NCBI RefSeq assembly: GCF_046036945.1
Contig: NZ_JBJQOQ010000019.1
Span: forward strand, 29,271 to 93,270
Direction of reading: 5' to 3'
Length of the DNA: 64,000 nucleotides
Source: Brevibacillus_C sp046036945
Lineage (GTDB): Bacteria > Bacillota > Bacilli > Brevibacillales > Brevibacillaceae
Shown piece after piece: positions 34,422 through 42,404 of the stretch (the stretch's first letter is position 1; each line of letters begins with the position of its first letter). The notes beneath the pieces are model-generated. The model did not search any database. It saw nothing but the letters and a program-made list of their open reading frames with translations, and was not told where the DNA came from. A program made the position numbers and the translations under genes.

Positions 34422-34994
34422 ATGGAACTGATGGAGGCAATCAAAGGGAGAAGGTCCGTCGGTGTTGTCAAACCGGAGGAACCGCCAGTCGCGCTGATCG
34501 AACAGGTGCTTGAGGCGGCTACATGGGCGCCCAACCACCACCATACCGAGCCGTGGAAGTTTTTTGTCCTGAGAGGGGCAGCACGCAGCCGGCTTGGGGA
34601 AGCCATGGCTGACATCGTCGCACGGCAGCTGGATGAGCAGGACTCCGAAGAATCCCGCAAAAGGCTGGAACGCGAACGGAGCAAGCCGCTGCGGGCACCT
34701 GTACTGGTTGCAGTCGCTGTAAGCCCATCCGATAAACCAAACGTGGTTGAATTGGAAGAAGTGGAAGCGGTCGCCTGTGCCGTGCAAAATATGCTGCTGT
34801 CAGCTCATTCGCTTGGCCTTGGGGCGGTGTGGCGGACCGGGGAGATTACATATGAGCCTGAGCTGAAAGCTTTTTTCCAACTGTCGGAAAGAGAAAAACT
34901 GCTCGGTTTTATCTACATCGGGTATCCCAACATGGAGATTCGCCCGGGAGCAAGGACACCATTCCAGGAAAAGACGGTCTGGCTTGATCAATAG
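34422..34994 (+). CDS. Nitroreductase-family FMN oxidoreductase
   Basis: Flavoenzyme of 190 aa in the NfsB/RutE-like superfamily. The N-terminal FMN-binding KGRRSVGVVKPE (R-R-S) and ATWAPNHHHTEPWKFFVL are diagnostic, with a QNMLLSAHSLGLGAVW stretch and a C-terminal LLGFIYIGYPN. A His-rich variant (APNHHHTEPW) replaces the commoner APSxxNxQPW. The reaction is probably NAD(P)H-dependent reduction of a nitro, quinone or enone group. AAAGGAGG (34404-34411) fixes the ATG at 34422. It is not obviously in an operon. Confidence 0.88.
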   Translation: MELMEAIKGRRSVGVVKPEEPPVALIEQVLEAATWAPNHHHTEPWKFFVLRGAARSRLGEAMADIVARQLDEQDSEESRKRLERERSKPLRAPVLVAVAVSPSDKPNVVELEEVEAVACAVQNMLLSAHSLGLGAVWRTGEITYEPELKAFFQLSEREKLLGFIYIGYPNMEIRPGARTPFQEKTVWLDQ

Positions 34995-35034
34995 CCCGCT
35001 CGCAAACTGCTTGCGGCTGTGGGCTTGCGTCAAC

Positions 35035-35062
35035 TTGACAGCCGGGTGACAAGTGATATGAT
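35035..35062 (+). promoter_or_regulatory. Strong sigma-A promoter for nagA-nagB
   Basis: A perfect TTGACA (35035-35040) and TATGAT (35057-35062) are 16 bp apart. No clear GntR/NagR operator was recognised around it. Confidence 0.75.
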
Positions 35063-35095
35063 TCAGATAACGACACAGGGGAAGGCTACAGAAAA

Positions 35096-36253
35096 ATGGA
35101 CAAAATCAAGAACATCAACATACTTACAGAAACTGGTTATGTGACGAACGGTTGTTTATGGATGGAAGCGGGGAAAATTGTTCATATCGGCCCGGAGGAT
35201 GGAACGGACGCCGCGTCTGTCTACGACGGGCAAGGCGGGATGCTGGTTCCCGGCTTTATTGACCTGCATGTGCACGGCGGTGCAGGTTCTGATTTTATGG
35301 ACAGAGATGTGGAAGGAATCAAAGCGATCTGCCGTTTTCACGCCAAGCACGGGACGACTGGACTGCTCGCGACTACGATGACGGCGCCGATCGAGGTGAC
35401 AGAAGAGACGATTCGCTTTTACCGGCAGCCGCTGCAGACGGACGGCTCAGCCATTCTGGGCATGCACCTGGAGGGGCCGTTCATCAACAAAGCGTACAAA
35501 GGAGCGCAAAACGATGCGTGGATTGAGCCGCCGACCGTGGAGAATATGCAGCGGGTGCTGGATGCGGCAGGCGGCGGTCTGGTAAAGATGATGACGCTGG
35601 CGCCGGAGCTGGTCGATGACGATCAGGTGTTTACCCTTCTGCAAGAGAGAGAGATCATCATCTCGGTCGGTCATTCCGATCTTGACTACCAAGGGGGCTG
35701 CCGCTGCATGAAACGGGGGCTCAGCCACGCCACGCATCTGGGAAATGCCATGCGCGGCTTTCACCACCGAAATGTCGGGGTGATCGGGCTGGTGATGGAA
35801 CAGCGGGAAATGACCTTTGACCTCATCGCCGACGGCATTCATGTTGCGCCCGAGCTGATCCGCTTGCTGACGCGGATCTGTTCGCTTGATCAGCTGATGC
35901 TGATCACGGATGCGATGCGAGCCGCCGGTCTTGCCGACGGCCGTTACGAATTAGGCGGTCAGGAAGTAACGGTGCACGGCAAGGAGGCCCGGCTGGCAAA
36001 CGGCAGTCTGGCAGGAAGCTTGCTGACGCTGGATGTGGCGCTGCAAAATGTGATGCGCTTTACCGGCCTGCCGCTGGAGCAGGTCATCCCCCTGTTGACG
36101 AGCAATCCTGCGCGAAAGCTGGGATTAGCCGACCGCAAGGGAACCATCGCCGTTGGGAAAGACGCCGATCTGGTACTGTTAGATAAAAACCTTGAAGTCC
36201 AGGCTACCTGGGTGGAAGGGAAAAGGATTGGGTTGGAGGAGAAACATTCGTGA
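35096..36253 (+). CDS. nagA: N-acetylglucosamine-6-phosphate deacetylase
   Basis: Removes acetate from GlcNAc-6-phosphate in amino-sugar catabolism, cytoplasmic. The 385-aa protein has the amidohydrolase opening GFIDLHVHGG, the metal ligands in GMHLEGPFIN and in SVGHSD and THLGNAM, and the catalytic Asp in LITDAMRAAG. SNPARKLGLADRKGTIAVGK near the end is typical. The start at 35096 follows AGGGGAAGG. It overlaps nagB by 4 bp (GTGA), forming a tight two-gene operon; no PTS or GntR regulator gene is adjacent. Confidence 0.95.
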   Translation: MDKIKNINILTETGYVTNGCLWMEAGKIVHIGPEDGTDAASVYDGQGGMLVPGFIDLHVHGGAGSDFMDRDVEGIKAICRFHAKHGTTGLLATTMTAPIEVTEETIRFYRQPLQTDGSAILGMHLEGPFINKAYKGAQNDAWIEPPTVENMQRVLDAAGGGLVKMMTLAPELVDDDQVFTLLQEREIIISVGHSDLDYQGGCRCMKRGLSHATHLGNAMRGFHHRNVGVIGLVMEQREMTFDLIADGIHVAPELIRLLTRICSLDQLMLITDAMRAAGLADGRYELGGQEVTVHGKEARLANGSLAGSLLTLDVALQNVMRFTGLPLEQVIPLLTSNPARKLGLADRKGTIAVGKDADLVLLDKNLEVQATWVEGKRIGLEEKHS

Positions 36254-36993
36254 TACAAGTAAAAATCGTGGATGATTACGCAGAAATCAGCCGATTCGCG
36301 GCAGAAGAAATCCTTGCCGGGTGGCGGAAAAACCCCCGGATTGTGCTGGGCTTGGCAACGGGGGCAACCCCGGTCGGCATGTACCGGGAGCTGGTGAAGC
36401 AATACCGGGAGAACAACCTGGACTTCTCCGGGATCACCACGTTCAACCTGGACGAGTACTATCCGATCGCACCGGAGCATCCGCAAAGCTATCGCCATTT
36501 TATGCAAGAGCAATTATTTGACCACGTGAATATAAAACCGGAGCAGACACATATACCGAATGGCGCCGCTGACGATGTCGAACAGGAGTGCAGCCGATAC
36601 GAAGCAGCCTTGAAAGCGTCGGGCGGCATTGATATACAAGTGCTGGGGATCGGGGAGAACGGACACATCGGCTTTAACGAACCGGGCACGTCGTTTGAAT
36701 CCGGCACCCATAAAGTGAAATTGGCGGAGAGCACGATTCAGGCGAATTCCCGGTTTTTCAAGGACGAGTCACAGGTTCCCCGCTACGCCCTGACGATGGG
36801 GATTCGCACCATTCTGGCCAGCAAGAAAATTTTGCTGCTGGCCAGTGGGGAACGGAAGGCGAAAGCCGTCGCGGCGATGGTGGAAGGTCCTGTCACGGAG
36901 GAGATGCCTGCTTCCATCCTGCAGCGGCATCCTGATGTCCTGCTGATCGCCGACAAGGCAGCGGCTGGTATGTTGAATCATTTGGTGAAGTAG
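36250..36993 (+). CDS. nagB: Glucosamine-6-phosphate deaminase
   Basis: Converts glucosamine-6-phosphate to fructose-6-phosphate and ammonia, delivering amino sugars to glycolysis. The 247-aa protein shows LGLATGATPVGMY, FNLDEYYP (catalytic Asp), GIGENGHIGFNEPG and the LLASGERKAKAV phosphate site. The GTG start follows GGAGGAG and overlaps the nagA stop. Length matches the short Bacillus-type enzymes, which lack the E. coli allosteric tail. Ends before a terminator. Confidence 0.95.
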   Translation: MIQVKIVDDYAEISRFAAEEILAGWRKNPRIVLGLATGATPVGMYRELVKQYRENNLDFSGITTFNLDEYYPIAPEHPQSYRHFMQEQLFDHVNIKPEQTHIPNGAADDVEQECSRYEAALKASGGIDIQVLGIGENGHIGFNEPGTSFESGTHKVKLAESTIQANSRFFKDESQVPRYALTMGIRTILASKKILLLASGERKAKAVAAMVEGPVTEEMPASILQRHPDVLLIADKAAAGMLNHLVK

Positions 36994-37020
36994 AGAGGCG
37001 TTTGGGCGCCCTTACAAAAA

Positions 37021-37063
37021 GAAACGACCGCCCTTGAGCTTTGCCAGGCCAGGCGGTCGTTTC
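37021..37063 (+). terminator. Terminator after nagB
   Basis: GAAACGACCGCC (37021-37032) pairs perfectly with GGCGGTCGTTTC (37052-37063). The T-run is short (TCGTCATTT). Confidence 0.75.
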
Positions 37064-37102
37064 TCGTCATTTATGAGCCGTCCCTCTGAGGGAACAACTT
37101 GC

Positions 37103-37144
37103 ACCCCAACGCCCCCAATCCTCTCCCGTTGGGGTTTATTTTTT
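37103..37144 (+). terminator. Second terminator upstream of spoVR
   Basis: CCCCAACG (37103-37110) pairs with CGTTGGGG (37127-37134), followed by TTTATTTTTT. It insulates spoVR from nagAB and overlaps the proposed spoVR -35 region. Confidence 0.75.
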
Positions 37145-37163
37145 CCCCTTCCCCCCATATACA
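37135..37163 (+). promoter_or_regulatory. Possible sigma-E-type promoter for spoVR
   Basis: CATATACA (37156-37163) repeats the -10-like element seen before prkA, with TTTATTT about 14 bp upstream. It lies 40 bp before the spoVR start. Confidence 0.45.
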
Positions 37164-37202
37164 TAAAGTAGCAACACAACAGCCTGCTAGGGGGATGAAG
37201 AG

Positions 37203-38627
37203 ATGGAACACGACGAACGAAGAGAGCTGGAGCGGGCCATTGATGAGATTACGGAGATTGCCAAAGGCTTCGGTCTTGATTTTTACCCCATGCGCTACGA
37301 GGTCTGTCCTGCCGACATCATCTATACATTCGGCGCCTACGGAATGCCGACGAGGTTTTCGCACTGGAGCTTTGGAAAGTCCTTTAACAGAATGAAATTG
37401 CAGTACGATTTGAATCTCAGCAAAATATACGAATTGGTGATTAATTCCAACCCCTGCTACGCCTTTCTGCTGGACGGCAACAGTCTGATCCAAAACAAAC
37501 TGATCGTCGCCCATGTCCTGGGCCACTGCGATTTCTTTAAAAACAACGCCCGCTTCTCCAACACCAACAGGGATATGGTCGAGAGCATGGCGGCCAGTGC
37601 GGAGCGCATTCGCCAATACGAAATCATCCACGGTAAAGAGACGGTGGAAAATTTTCTCGACGCCTGCCTGGCCATCCAGGAACACATCGATCCCAGCCTG
37701 CTCAGGCCAAAGCTGCGCTGGAAGCGGGAGAGCGACGACAGTTCGCAGCCTTCTGCCAAAACGGGCAAGGCGCCGACCCCGTACGATGACTTGTGGGGCC
37801 TGGAGAACCGTGCAGATGAACCGGAACCGGTAAAACAATCCCGTCGATTCCCGCCGCAGCCGGAAAAGGACCTGATGCTGTTCATTCAGGAGTACAGTAC
37901 GATTCTGGAGGAATGGCAGCGCGACATCATGACGATTATCCGCGACGAGATGCTCTACTTCTGGCCGCAGATCGAGACGAAGATCATGAACGAAGGCTGG
38001 GCCTCCTACTGGCACTCCCGCATCCTCAGAGAACTGGACTTGACGGAAGACGAGACGATCGAATTTGCCCGGCTGCACGCCTCGGTCATTCAGCCGTCCT
38101 CGACCAGCATCAACCCGTACCATTTGGGGCTGAAGATTTTTGAGGACATCGAAAAACGCTACGACAATCCGACGAAAGAAGAACAGGAACGCTTTGGACG
38201 AAGGCCAGGGGGCGGACGGGCCAAGATTTTTGAAGTCCGCGAGCTGGAATCGGATATCAGCTTTATCCGCAACTACCTGACCAAGGAACTGGTCCGCGAT
38301 CTCGACCTGTACCTGTTCGGCAAGCAAGGGAATGATTGGGTGGTGACCGAACAAGACTGGGAACAGGTGCGGGATACGCTGGCCAACGTCCGCGTCAATG
38401 CCGGCTTCCCTTATTTGACTGTCGAAGACGGAGACTACCTGCGCACCGGAGAGCTTTATCTAAAGCATCATTTCGACGGATTGGAACTGGACGTGAAGTA
38501 CGTGGAAAAAACGATGCCTTACGTCCATCAGCTCTGGGGGCGCACGATCCACCTGGAGACAGTGATCGAGGAGAAGCCCGTCATGTTTACCTACGACGGC
38601 AAGAAGGTGCAAAGAAGGTTTTTGTAG
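37203..38627 (+). CDS. spoVR: Stage V sporulation protein R
   Basis: Protein of 474 aa involved in spore cortex formation and co-occurring with prkA and yhbH. Family landmarks run the whole length: FYPMRYEVCPADIIYTFGAY, RFSHWSFGKSFNRMK, VAHVLGHCDFFKNN, MNEGWASYWHSRILREL and the C-terminal LYLKHHFDGLELD. The HVLGHCDFF and GWASYWH histidines suggest a metal site. AGGGGGATGAAG lies before the ATG. It is transcribed alone between terminators, 13 kb from its partners in this window. Confidence 0.96.
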   Translation: MEHDERRELERAIDEITEIAKGFGLDFYPMRYEVCPADIIYTFGAYGMPTRFSHWSFGKSFNRMKLQYDLNLSKIYELVINSNPCYAFLLDGNSLIQNKLIVAHVLGHCDFFKNNARFSNTNRDMVESMAASAERIRQYEIIHGKETVENFLDACLAIQEHIDPSLLRPKLRWKRESDDSSQPSAKTGKAPTPYDDLWGLENRADEPEPVKQSRRFPPQPEKDLMLFIQEYSTILEEWQRDIMTIIRDEMLYFWPQIETKIMNEGWASYWHSRILRELDLTEDETIEFARLHASVIQPSSTSINPYHLGLKIFEDIEKRYDNPTKEEQERFGRRPGGGRAKIFEVRELESDISFIRNYLTKELVRDLDLYLFGKQGNDWVVTEQDWEQVRDTLANVRVNAGFPYLTVEDGDYLRTGELYLKHHFDGLELDVKYVEKTMPYVHQLWGRTIHLETVIEEKPVMFTYDGKKVQRRFL

Positions 38628-38681
38628 CAGCGTGGGAGATGTAAGAGCAACTATTTTCACTAGACAGCAAAAAACGATTTT

Positions 38682-38704
38682 GGGGCGATCAGCCCCTATT
38701 TTTG
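38682..38704 (+). terminator. Terminator after spoVR
   Basis: A short GGGGC/GCCCC stem with a 5-nt loop is followed by TATTTTT. Confidence 0.6.
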
Positions 38705-38764
38705 TTGGCTTCTAGGATTTGCTCCAAAGCTTCCCATGGAACTGCTTGGGATATTTAAAGCGGC

Positions 38765-39106
38765 AGAAGCCGGAAGACAAGCTTCTATTTTGATCAAAGG
38801 AAAGACACCAGCATCTATGAAGAGATCAAGAAGACGGGCACCTATGGTTATGAAATCCTCAGACCTGACTATAACATCGTCAAAACGACTCCTTTGCAAA
38901 TAGAGGGGAAAGAAGTATTCAAAACAGCAAAATATAAAAGAGATGGACGATTTAGCTCGCCAGATGAGGTTGACAATATCAGTTATTTTTGGGTAGAGAA
39001 CGATTTCTGCTACCAGGTAACGTTCATAGAAGACATTCCGCAGCAACAACAAATTGTCGCTGAATTGATGAAAGCAGAACCGGTAGATGTCAACCAATTG
39101 AAATAA
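38765..39106 (+). pseudogene. 5'-truncated fragment of a secreted or lipoprotein gene, unidentified
   Basis: A frame without a good start reads TSFYFDQRKDTSIYEEIKK, then GTYGYEILRPDYNIVKT, ISYFWVENDFCYQVTFIED, and ends VDVNQLK. Alternating beta-like strands and the closing pattern resemble DUF4367-type extracytoplasmic domains, but the match is weak. No signal peptide or ribosome site is visible, so the 5' part seems lost. A perfect terminator (39154-39188) still follows. The bases from 39107 to 39336 otherwise hold no gene. Confidence 0.5.
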
Positions 39107-39153
39107 GTCTGCTTTCGTACGCACATTCTGACGACGGCCCCACATTCGCGAAA

Positions 39154-39188
39154 GACGCGGCATTCTATCAAGGAATGCCGCGTTTTTT
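39154..39188 (+). terminator. Perfect-stem intrinsic terminator
   Basis: ACGCGGCATTC pairs exactly with GAATGCCGCGT over a 7-nt loop, followed by six T residues. Confidence 0.85.
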
Positions 39189-39336
39189 GAGGGGGCATGG
39201 CATATCCATCTGGTCCAGCTTGACGATTCAATAATGAATTAGCTAAGATAGAGAATAGTATTTTGAATATTTGGAAATATGTGCGATAAGCTAATCGGTC
39301 GGGAGCAAGCTTACTTTTTCGGGGAGCGTGAAGCGA

Positions 39337-40251
39337 ATGAAGATCGGCGTGATCGGTTCAGGTGCTGTTGGCGGCTTTTATGGTGCCATGTTGAGCAAAG
39401 CAGGACACGAGGTCCTTTTTTTGGCAAGGGGCAGACATCTGCAAGCGATGAGAGAAAATGGGCTGCGCGTCAATGCCGATTTTGCTTCCTTCCAAGTGAA
39501 CGGTACGTTTACCGACAGTCTGGAGAGCGCAGGTATGGCGGAGCTGCTCCTGTTTACCGTCAAATCTACTGATACTTGGGAGACGGCGACCGCCCTTTCG
39601 CCATTTTTACGAGCAGATTCATCCGTGCTCACCTTGCAAAATGGGGTAGACAATGAGGAAGTGCTTGCGGAGGTTTTCGGCAGAGAGCGTGTCCTGTCAG
39701 GTGCCGCCTACCTTTCCTCCCGCATCGAGGAGCCGGGGTTGATCCGGCAGCAAGGGCCGTACTCCATCATCATGGGGGCGCTCGAGCCATCTGCCCGGGA
39801 GCGTGCTGCAGCTGTGCAGGAGATGTTCCAGGCCTCGGGGATCGAGTGCCGTCTGTCCAATTCCATCCTGGTGCGAAAATGGAACAAATTATTATGGAAC
39901 GTCACATTTAATCCGTTATCTGCTGCAGCGAGGGCGACGGTAGGAGAGATTCTGGACGGTCAAGACCTCCGTTCGACGGCGGAACGGGTGCTTGGGGAAG
40001 CGGTGAAGATCGGCAGGGCATGCGGCGTGGAAATCAGCCAGCAGGTGATCGACCGGATTTTTCCGGGAGCCGAAGAGGTGAGACATCACAAAACCTCCAT
40101 GCTGCAGGACAGGGAAAGCGGGAAAAAAATGGAGATCGAATCGCTTTGCGGCTTTTTTGTCAGGAAAGCTGCAGCGCTTCACATTGATGTTCCGGTCTTG
40201 CAGGCGCTGTACGGGATATTGAAGTCGATCGAGGCAAAGGAGGTCTCTTAG
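39337..40251 (+). CDS. Ketopantoate reductase-like (PanE/ApbA) oxidoreductase
   Basis: NADPH-dependent 2-ketoacid reductase family, 304 aa. The Rossmann motif GSGAVGGFYG is at the N-terminus; LLFTVKSTDTWETA, LTLQNGVDNEEVL and NKLLWNVTFNPLSA (catalytic Lys) follow, and HKTSMLQDRESGKKMEIESL is the C-terminal signature. It could be the pantothenate enzyme, but several paralogues exist in most Bacilli. Its 2-bp spacing to a sigma-54 activator suggests a role in the local catabolic system, possibly reducing a 2-keto intermediate. GGGGAG (39321-39326) supports ATG 39337 over GTG 39328. Confidence 0.85.
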   Translation: MKIGVIGSGAVGGFYGAMLSKAGHEVLFLARGRHLQAMRENGLRVNADFASFQVNGTFTDSLESAGMAELLLFTVKSTDTWETATALSPFLRADSSVLTLQNGVDNEEVLAEVFGRERVLSGAAYLSSRIEEPGLIRQQGPYSIIMGALEPSARERAAAVQEMFQASGIECRLSNSILVRKWNKLLWNVTFNPLSAAARATVGEILDGQDLRSTAERVLGEAVKIGRACGVEISQQVIDRIFPGAEEVRHHKTSMLQDRESGKKMEIESLCGFFVRKAAALHIDVPVLQALYGILKSIEAKEVS

Positions 40252-40253
40252 CG

Positions 40254-41939
40254 ATGCTTCCGCTGAGCGAATGGATCGAAGCAGTCCCGTTCCCCCTGAT
40301 CGTGGCAGAAGCCGGCGGAATCATTGCCTATCACAACGCGCAATTTGCCGCTGTGTTTGAAGATCCGAGAGGCAAGGAGAGTATCAAGGATGTCTTTGAG
40401 CAATGGGAGGAACTGAGCGAGCATCTGTTCACGGTCCAATTTCAAGGAGATCCGTATCTGCTGTATGGCCATCCCATTGTCCATGAAGGCCAACAAATGA
40501 TCTTGTACATCGCTGCCGACGGTTCGCCGCTCCAGCTCCTGCAGCAAAAGGTTGCCGAGTTGGACAAGCTGAACCGGGAGCTGGACGCGATCATCGAAAA
40601 CTCCCACGATGCCATCTATATCACAGACAAACAGGGGACGACGGTCAAAACAAACTCCGCGATCGAGCGGATCACGGGAATCCCCAAGGAATACTACCTC
40701 GGCAAAAATACCAGGGCTCTTATGCAGAGGGGGATTTTGAAGGATTCCGTGACCTTTAAAGTATTGAAGCAGAGGCGGCCGGTGACCGTTTTGCAAAAAA
40801 ACTTCGCCGGCAAAGAGACGTTGCTCACCGGAACGCCAGTTTTTAACGAAGCGGGAGAAGTAGAGAAAGTGGTCACCAATATCCGCGATCTTTCCGAATT
40901 GAACCAGCTTCATGACGAATTGAAAAAAGCGTTGGAGCTGAATGATCAATACAGGAAAGAACTGGAGAAGATAAAATCAAAAGCTCGCTTTGATCCCGAT
41001 GTCATCGTAGAAAGCAAGTACATGCTGGATATTTATGAGATGGCGGATCGGATTGCCGATTTTGACGCTACGGTGCTGATTCTCGGGGAGACCGGTGTCG
41101 GCAAGGATGTATTGGCTCGCCATCTGTACTCCTCGAGCAGCCGGTATGAAAATGGGGAATTTATCAAGGTAAACTGCGGGGCGATCCCGCAAGACCTGCT
41201 GGAATCGGAGCTGTTTGGATACGAAGCCGGAGCGTTTACGGGTGCCAGCCGATTCGGAAAACCAGGGCTGTTTGAACTCGCCGATAAAGGAGTGCTCTTT
41301 TTGGACGAGGTTGGCGAACTGCCGCTCTCGCTTCAGGTGAAACTGCTTCGGGTGTTGCAGGAAAAGCAAATCCAAAGAGTCGGCGGTACGAAATCCAAAA
41401 ACGTGGATGTGCGGCTGATCGCAGCGACGAACCGGGATTTGAAAGAGATGGTAGAGCAAGGGACTTTTCGGGAAGATTTGTATTACCGTCTGAACGTCAT
41501 CCCGATTTACGTCCCCCCGCTGCGCAAGCGCAAAGAGGACATTTTGCCGCTGGTCCAATTTTTTCTGCAGCACTTCCAGGAGAAGTATCGCATCACCAAA
41601 GAATTCAGCCGCGGCGTGAAGGACTTTTTTTACGAATACCACTGGCCGGGCAATGTTCGGGAACTGTCCAACCTGGTAGAGAGGCTGATCTTAATTGTGC
41701 CCTCCGATGTCATTACGCTGGAAGATCTGCCCGAAGAGTATCGGGAAAAAACCGCACATCCCGGAAGCAAGAGCAAGTCGCTCAAGGATGTCATCGAGTT
41801 AACTGAGCGTGAGATTCTTGCCAAGGCCGTGCAAAAATTCGACACCACCTATAAGATTGCGAAAGAATTGGGCACCAGTCAGCCTACGATTGTCCGCAAG
41901 CTGAAAAAGTACAGACTGCAAACATCGAACCGCCGGTAA
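40254..41939 (+). CDS. PAS-domain sigma-54-dependent activator of the adjacent acyl-CoA operon
   Basis: Enhancer-binding protein of 561 aa. Two sensory segments come first: residues ~8-90 and a clear PAS domain ~108-215 (DAIIENSHDAIYITDKQG). A coiled linker leads to the AAA+ domain with Walker A GETGVGKD (about 278), the GAFTGA sigma-54 loop (about 325) and FLDEVGELPL. The C-terminal HTH reads TYKIAKELGTSQPTIVRKL. AAAGGAGG lies before the ATG. A good -24/-12 promoter with upstream direct repeats sits in the next intergenic region, so its target is very likely the operon starting at 42405. The ligand is unknown; a CoA-pathway intermediate is possible. Confidence 0.92.
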   Translation: MLPLSEWIEAVPFPLIVAEAGGIIAYHNAQFAAVFEDPRGKESIKDVFEQWEELSEHLFTVQFQGDPYLLYGHPIVHEGQQMILYIAADGSPLQLLQQKVAELDKLNRELDAIIENSHDAIYITDKQGTTVKTNSAIERITGIPKEYYLGKNTRALMQRGILKDSVTFKVLKQRRPVTVLQKNFAGKETLLTGTPVFNEAGEVEKVVTNIRDLSELNQLHDELKKALELNDQYRKELEKIKSKARFDPDVIVESKYMLDIYEMADRIADFDATVLILGETGVGKDVLARHLYSSSSRYENGEFIKVNCGAIPQDLLESELFGYEAGAFTGASRFGKPGLFELADKGVLFLDEVGELPLSLQVKLLRVLQEKQIQRVGGTKSKNVDVRLIAATNRDLKEMVEQGTFREDLYYRLNVIPIYVPPLRKRKEDILPLVQFFLQHFQEKYRITKEFSRGVKDFFYEYHWPGNVRELSNLVERLILIVPSDVITLEDLPEEYREKTAHPGSKSKSLKDVIELTEREILAKAVQKFDTTYKIAKELGTSQPTIVRKLKKYRLQTSNRR

Positions 41940-41941
41940 GG

Positions 41942-41974
41942 AGAAGGGGCTTTTAACTAGGCTGCCTTCTTTTT
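41942..41974 (+). terminator. Probable terminator after the sigma-54 activator gene
   Basis: AGAAGG and CCTTCT arms around an imperfect stem are followed by seven T residues. Weak stem. Confidence 0.5.
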
Positions 41975-42075
41975 TTGCCCGGAGGGATGATGCTCAGCGG
42001 AAAACACTGATACAGAAGTGAATCGGCGATACAAAAATGACTTAACCATTCGAACCGGACGCAGCCTTTCGTGAC

Positions 42076-42105
42076 GTGCGGACCATTCGCTAAAGTGCAG
42101 ACCAT
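42076..42105. promoter_or_regulatory. Direct repeats, candidate upstream activator sites
   Basis: GTGCGGACCAT (42076-42086) and GTGCAGACCAT (42095-42105) match at 10 of 11 positions, 19 bp apart. They lie ~85-110 bp upstream of the -24/-12 promoter, the usual place for enhancer sites of sigma-54 activators. The second copy is also part of a TGCAG..CTGCA inverted repeat. Confidence 0.55.
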
Positions 42106-42186
42106 GTTTGCTGCAACAGGCAAGAAAAAAAGCTTGGCTTCATTCATTCTTGAATCAGTGAACGGCAGTTTTTAGGTGAAACAGGC

Positions 42187-42203
42187 TTGGAGCGGAAATT
42201 GCA
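42187..42203 (+). promoter_or_regulatory. Sigma-54 (-24/-12) promoter of the acyl-CoA/ABC operon
   Basis: The sequence TTGGAGCGGAAATTGCA has the invariant GG and GC separated by exactly 10 bp. It matches the consensus YTGGCACGRNNNTTGCW except at two positions in the -24 box. It stands ~200 bp before the first gene, just downstream of the activator gene. Confidence 0.7.
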
Positions 42204-42310
42204 TAGAATGGAGAGAGACGAGCCGCTCGGCAAGCCGGCGGCCCATTCAACAGGCGATTTTATGCGGTGACCACGCCCGTTTCTTGTCAAATAAGCGCGA
42301 AAAATAAATG

Positions 42311-42338
42311 TTGTTCGCATGTGGAAAAGGCATACAAT
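42311..42338 (+). promoter_or_regulatory. Possible secondary sigma-A promoter
   Basis: TTGTTC (42311-42316) and TACAAT (42333-42338) are 16 bp apart. If used, it would be controlled by the palindrome immediately downstream. Confidence 0.4.
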
Positions 42339-42368
42339 ATAACATAAAATAGATAGAATTTTCAAAAT

Positions 42369-42388
42369 GATACTGACCGGTAGGTATC
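42369..42388. promoter_or_regulatory. 20-bp palindromic operator (TetR-type) before the acyl-CoA operon
   Basis: GATACTGACCGGTAGGTATC is a near-perfect palindrome centred on ACCGGT, with GATAC..GTATC ends. It lies between the candidate sigma-A promoter and the ribosome site of the first gene. Palindromes of this size before fatty-acid-type operons are usually TetR-family sites. No TetR gene is in the window. Confidence 0.55.
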
Positions 42389-42404
42389 GAACGAGGAGGA
42401 GCTT

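Noticed and set aside
37071..38354. Minus-strand open frame of 427 codons opposite spoVR
   Set aside because: Shadow of spoVR; rich in Arg, His and Phe with no recognisable domain.
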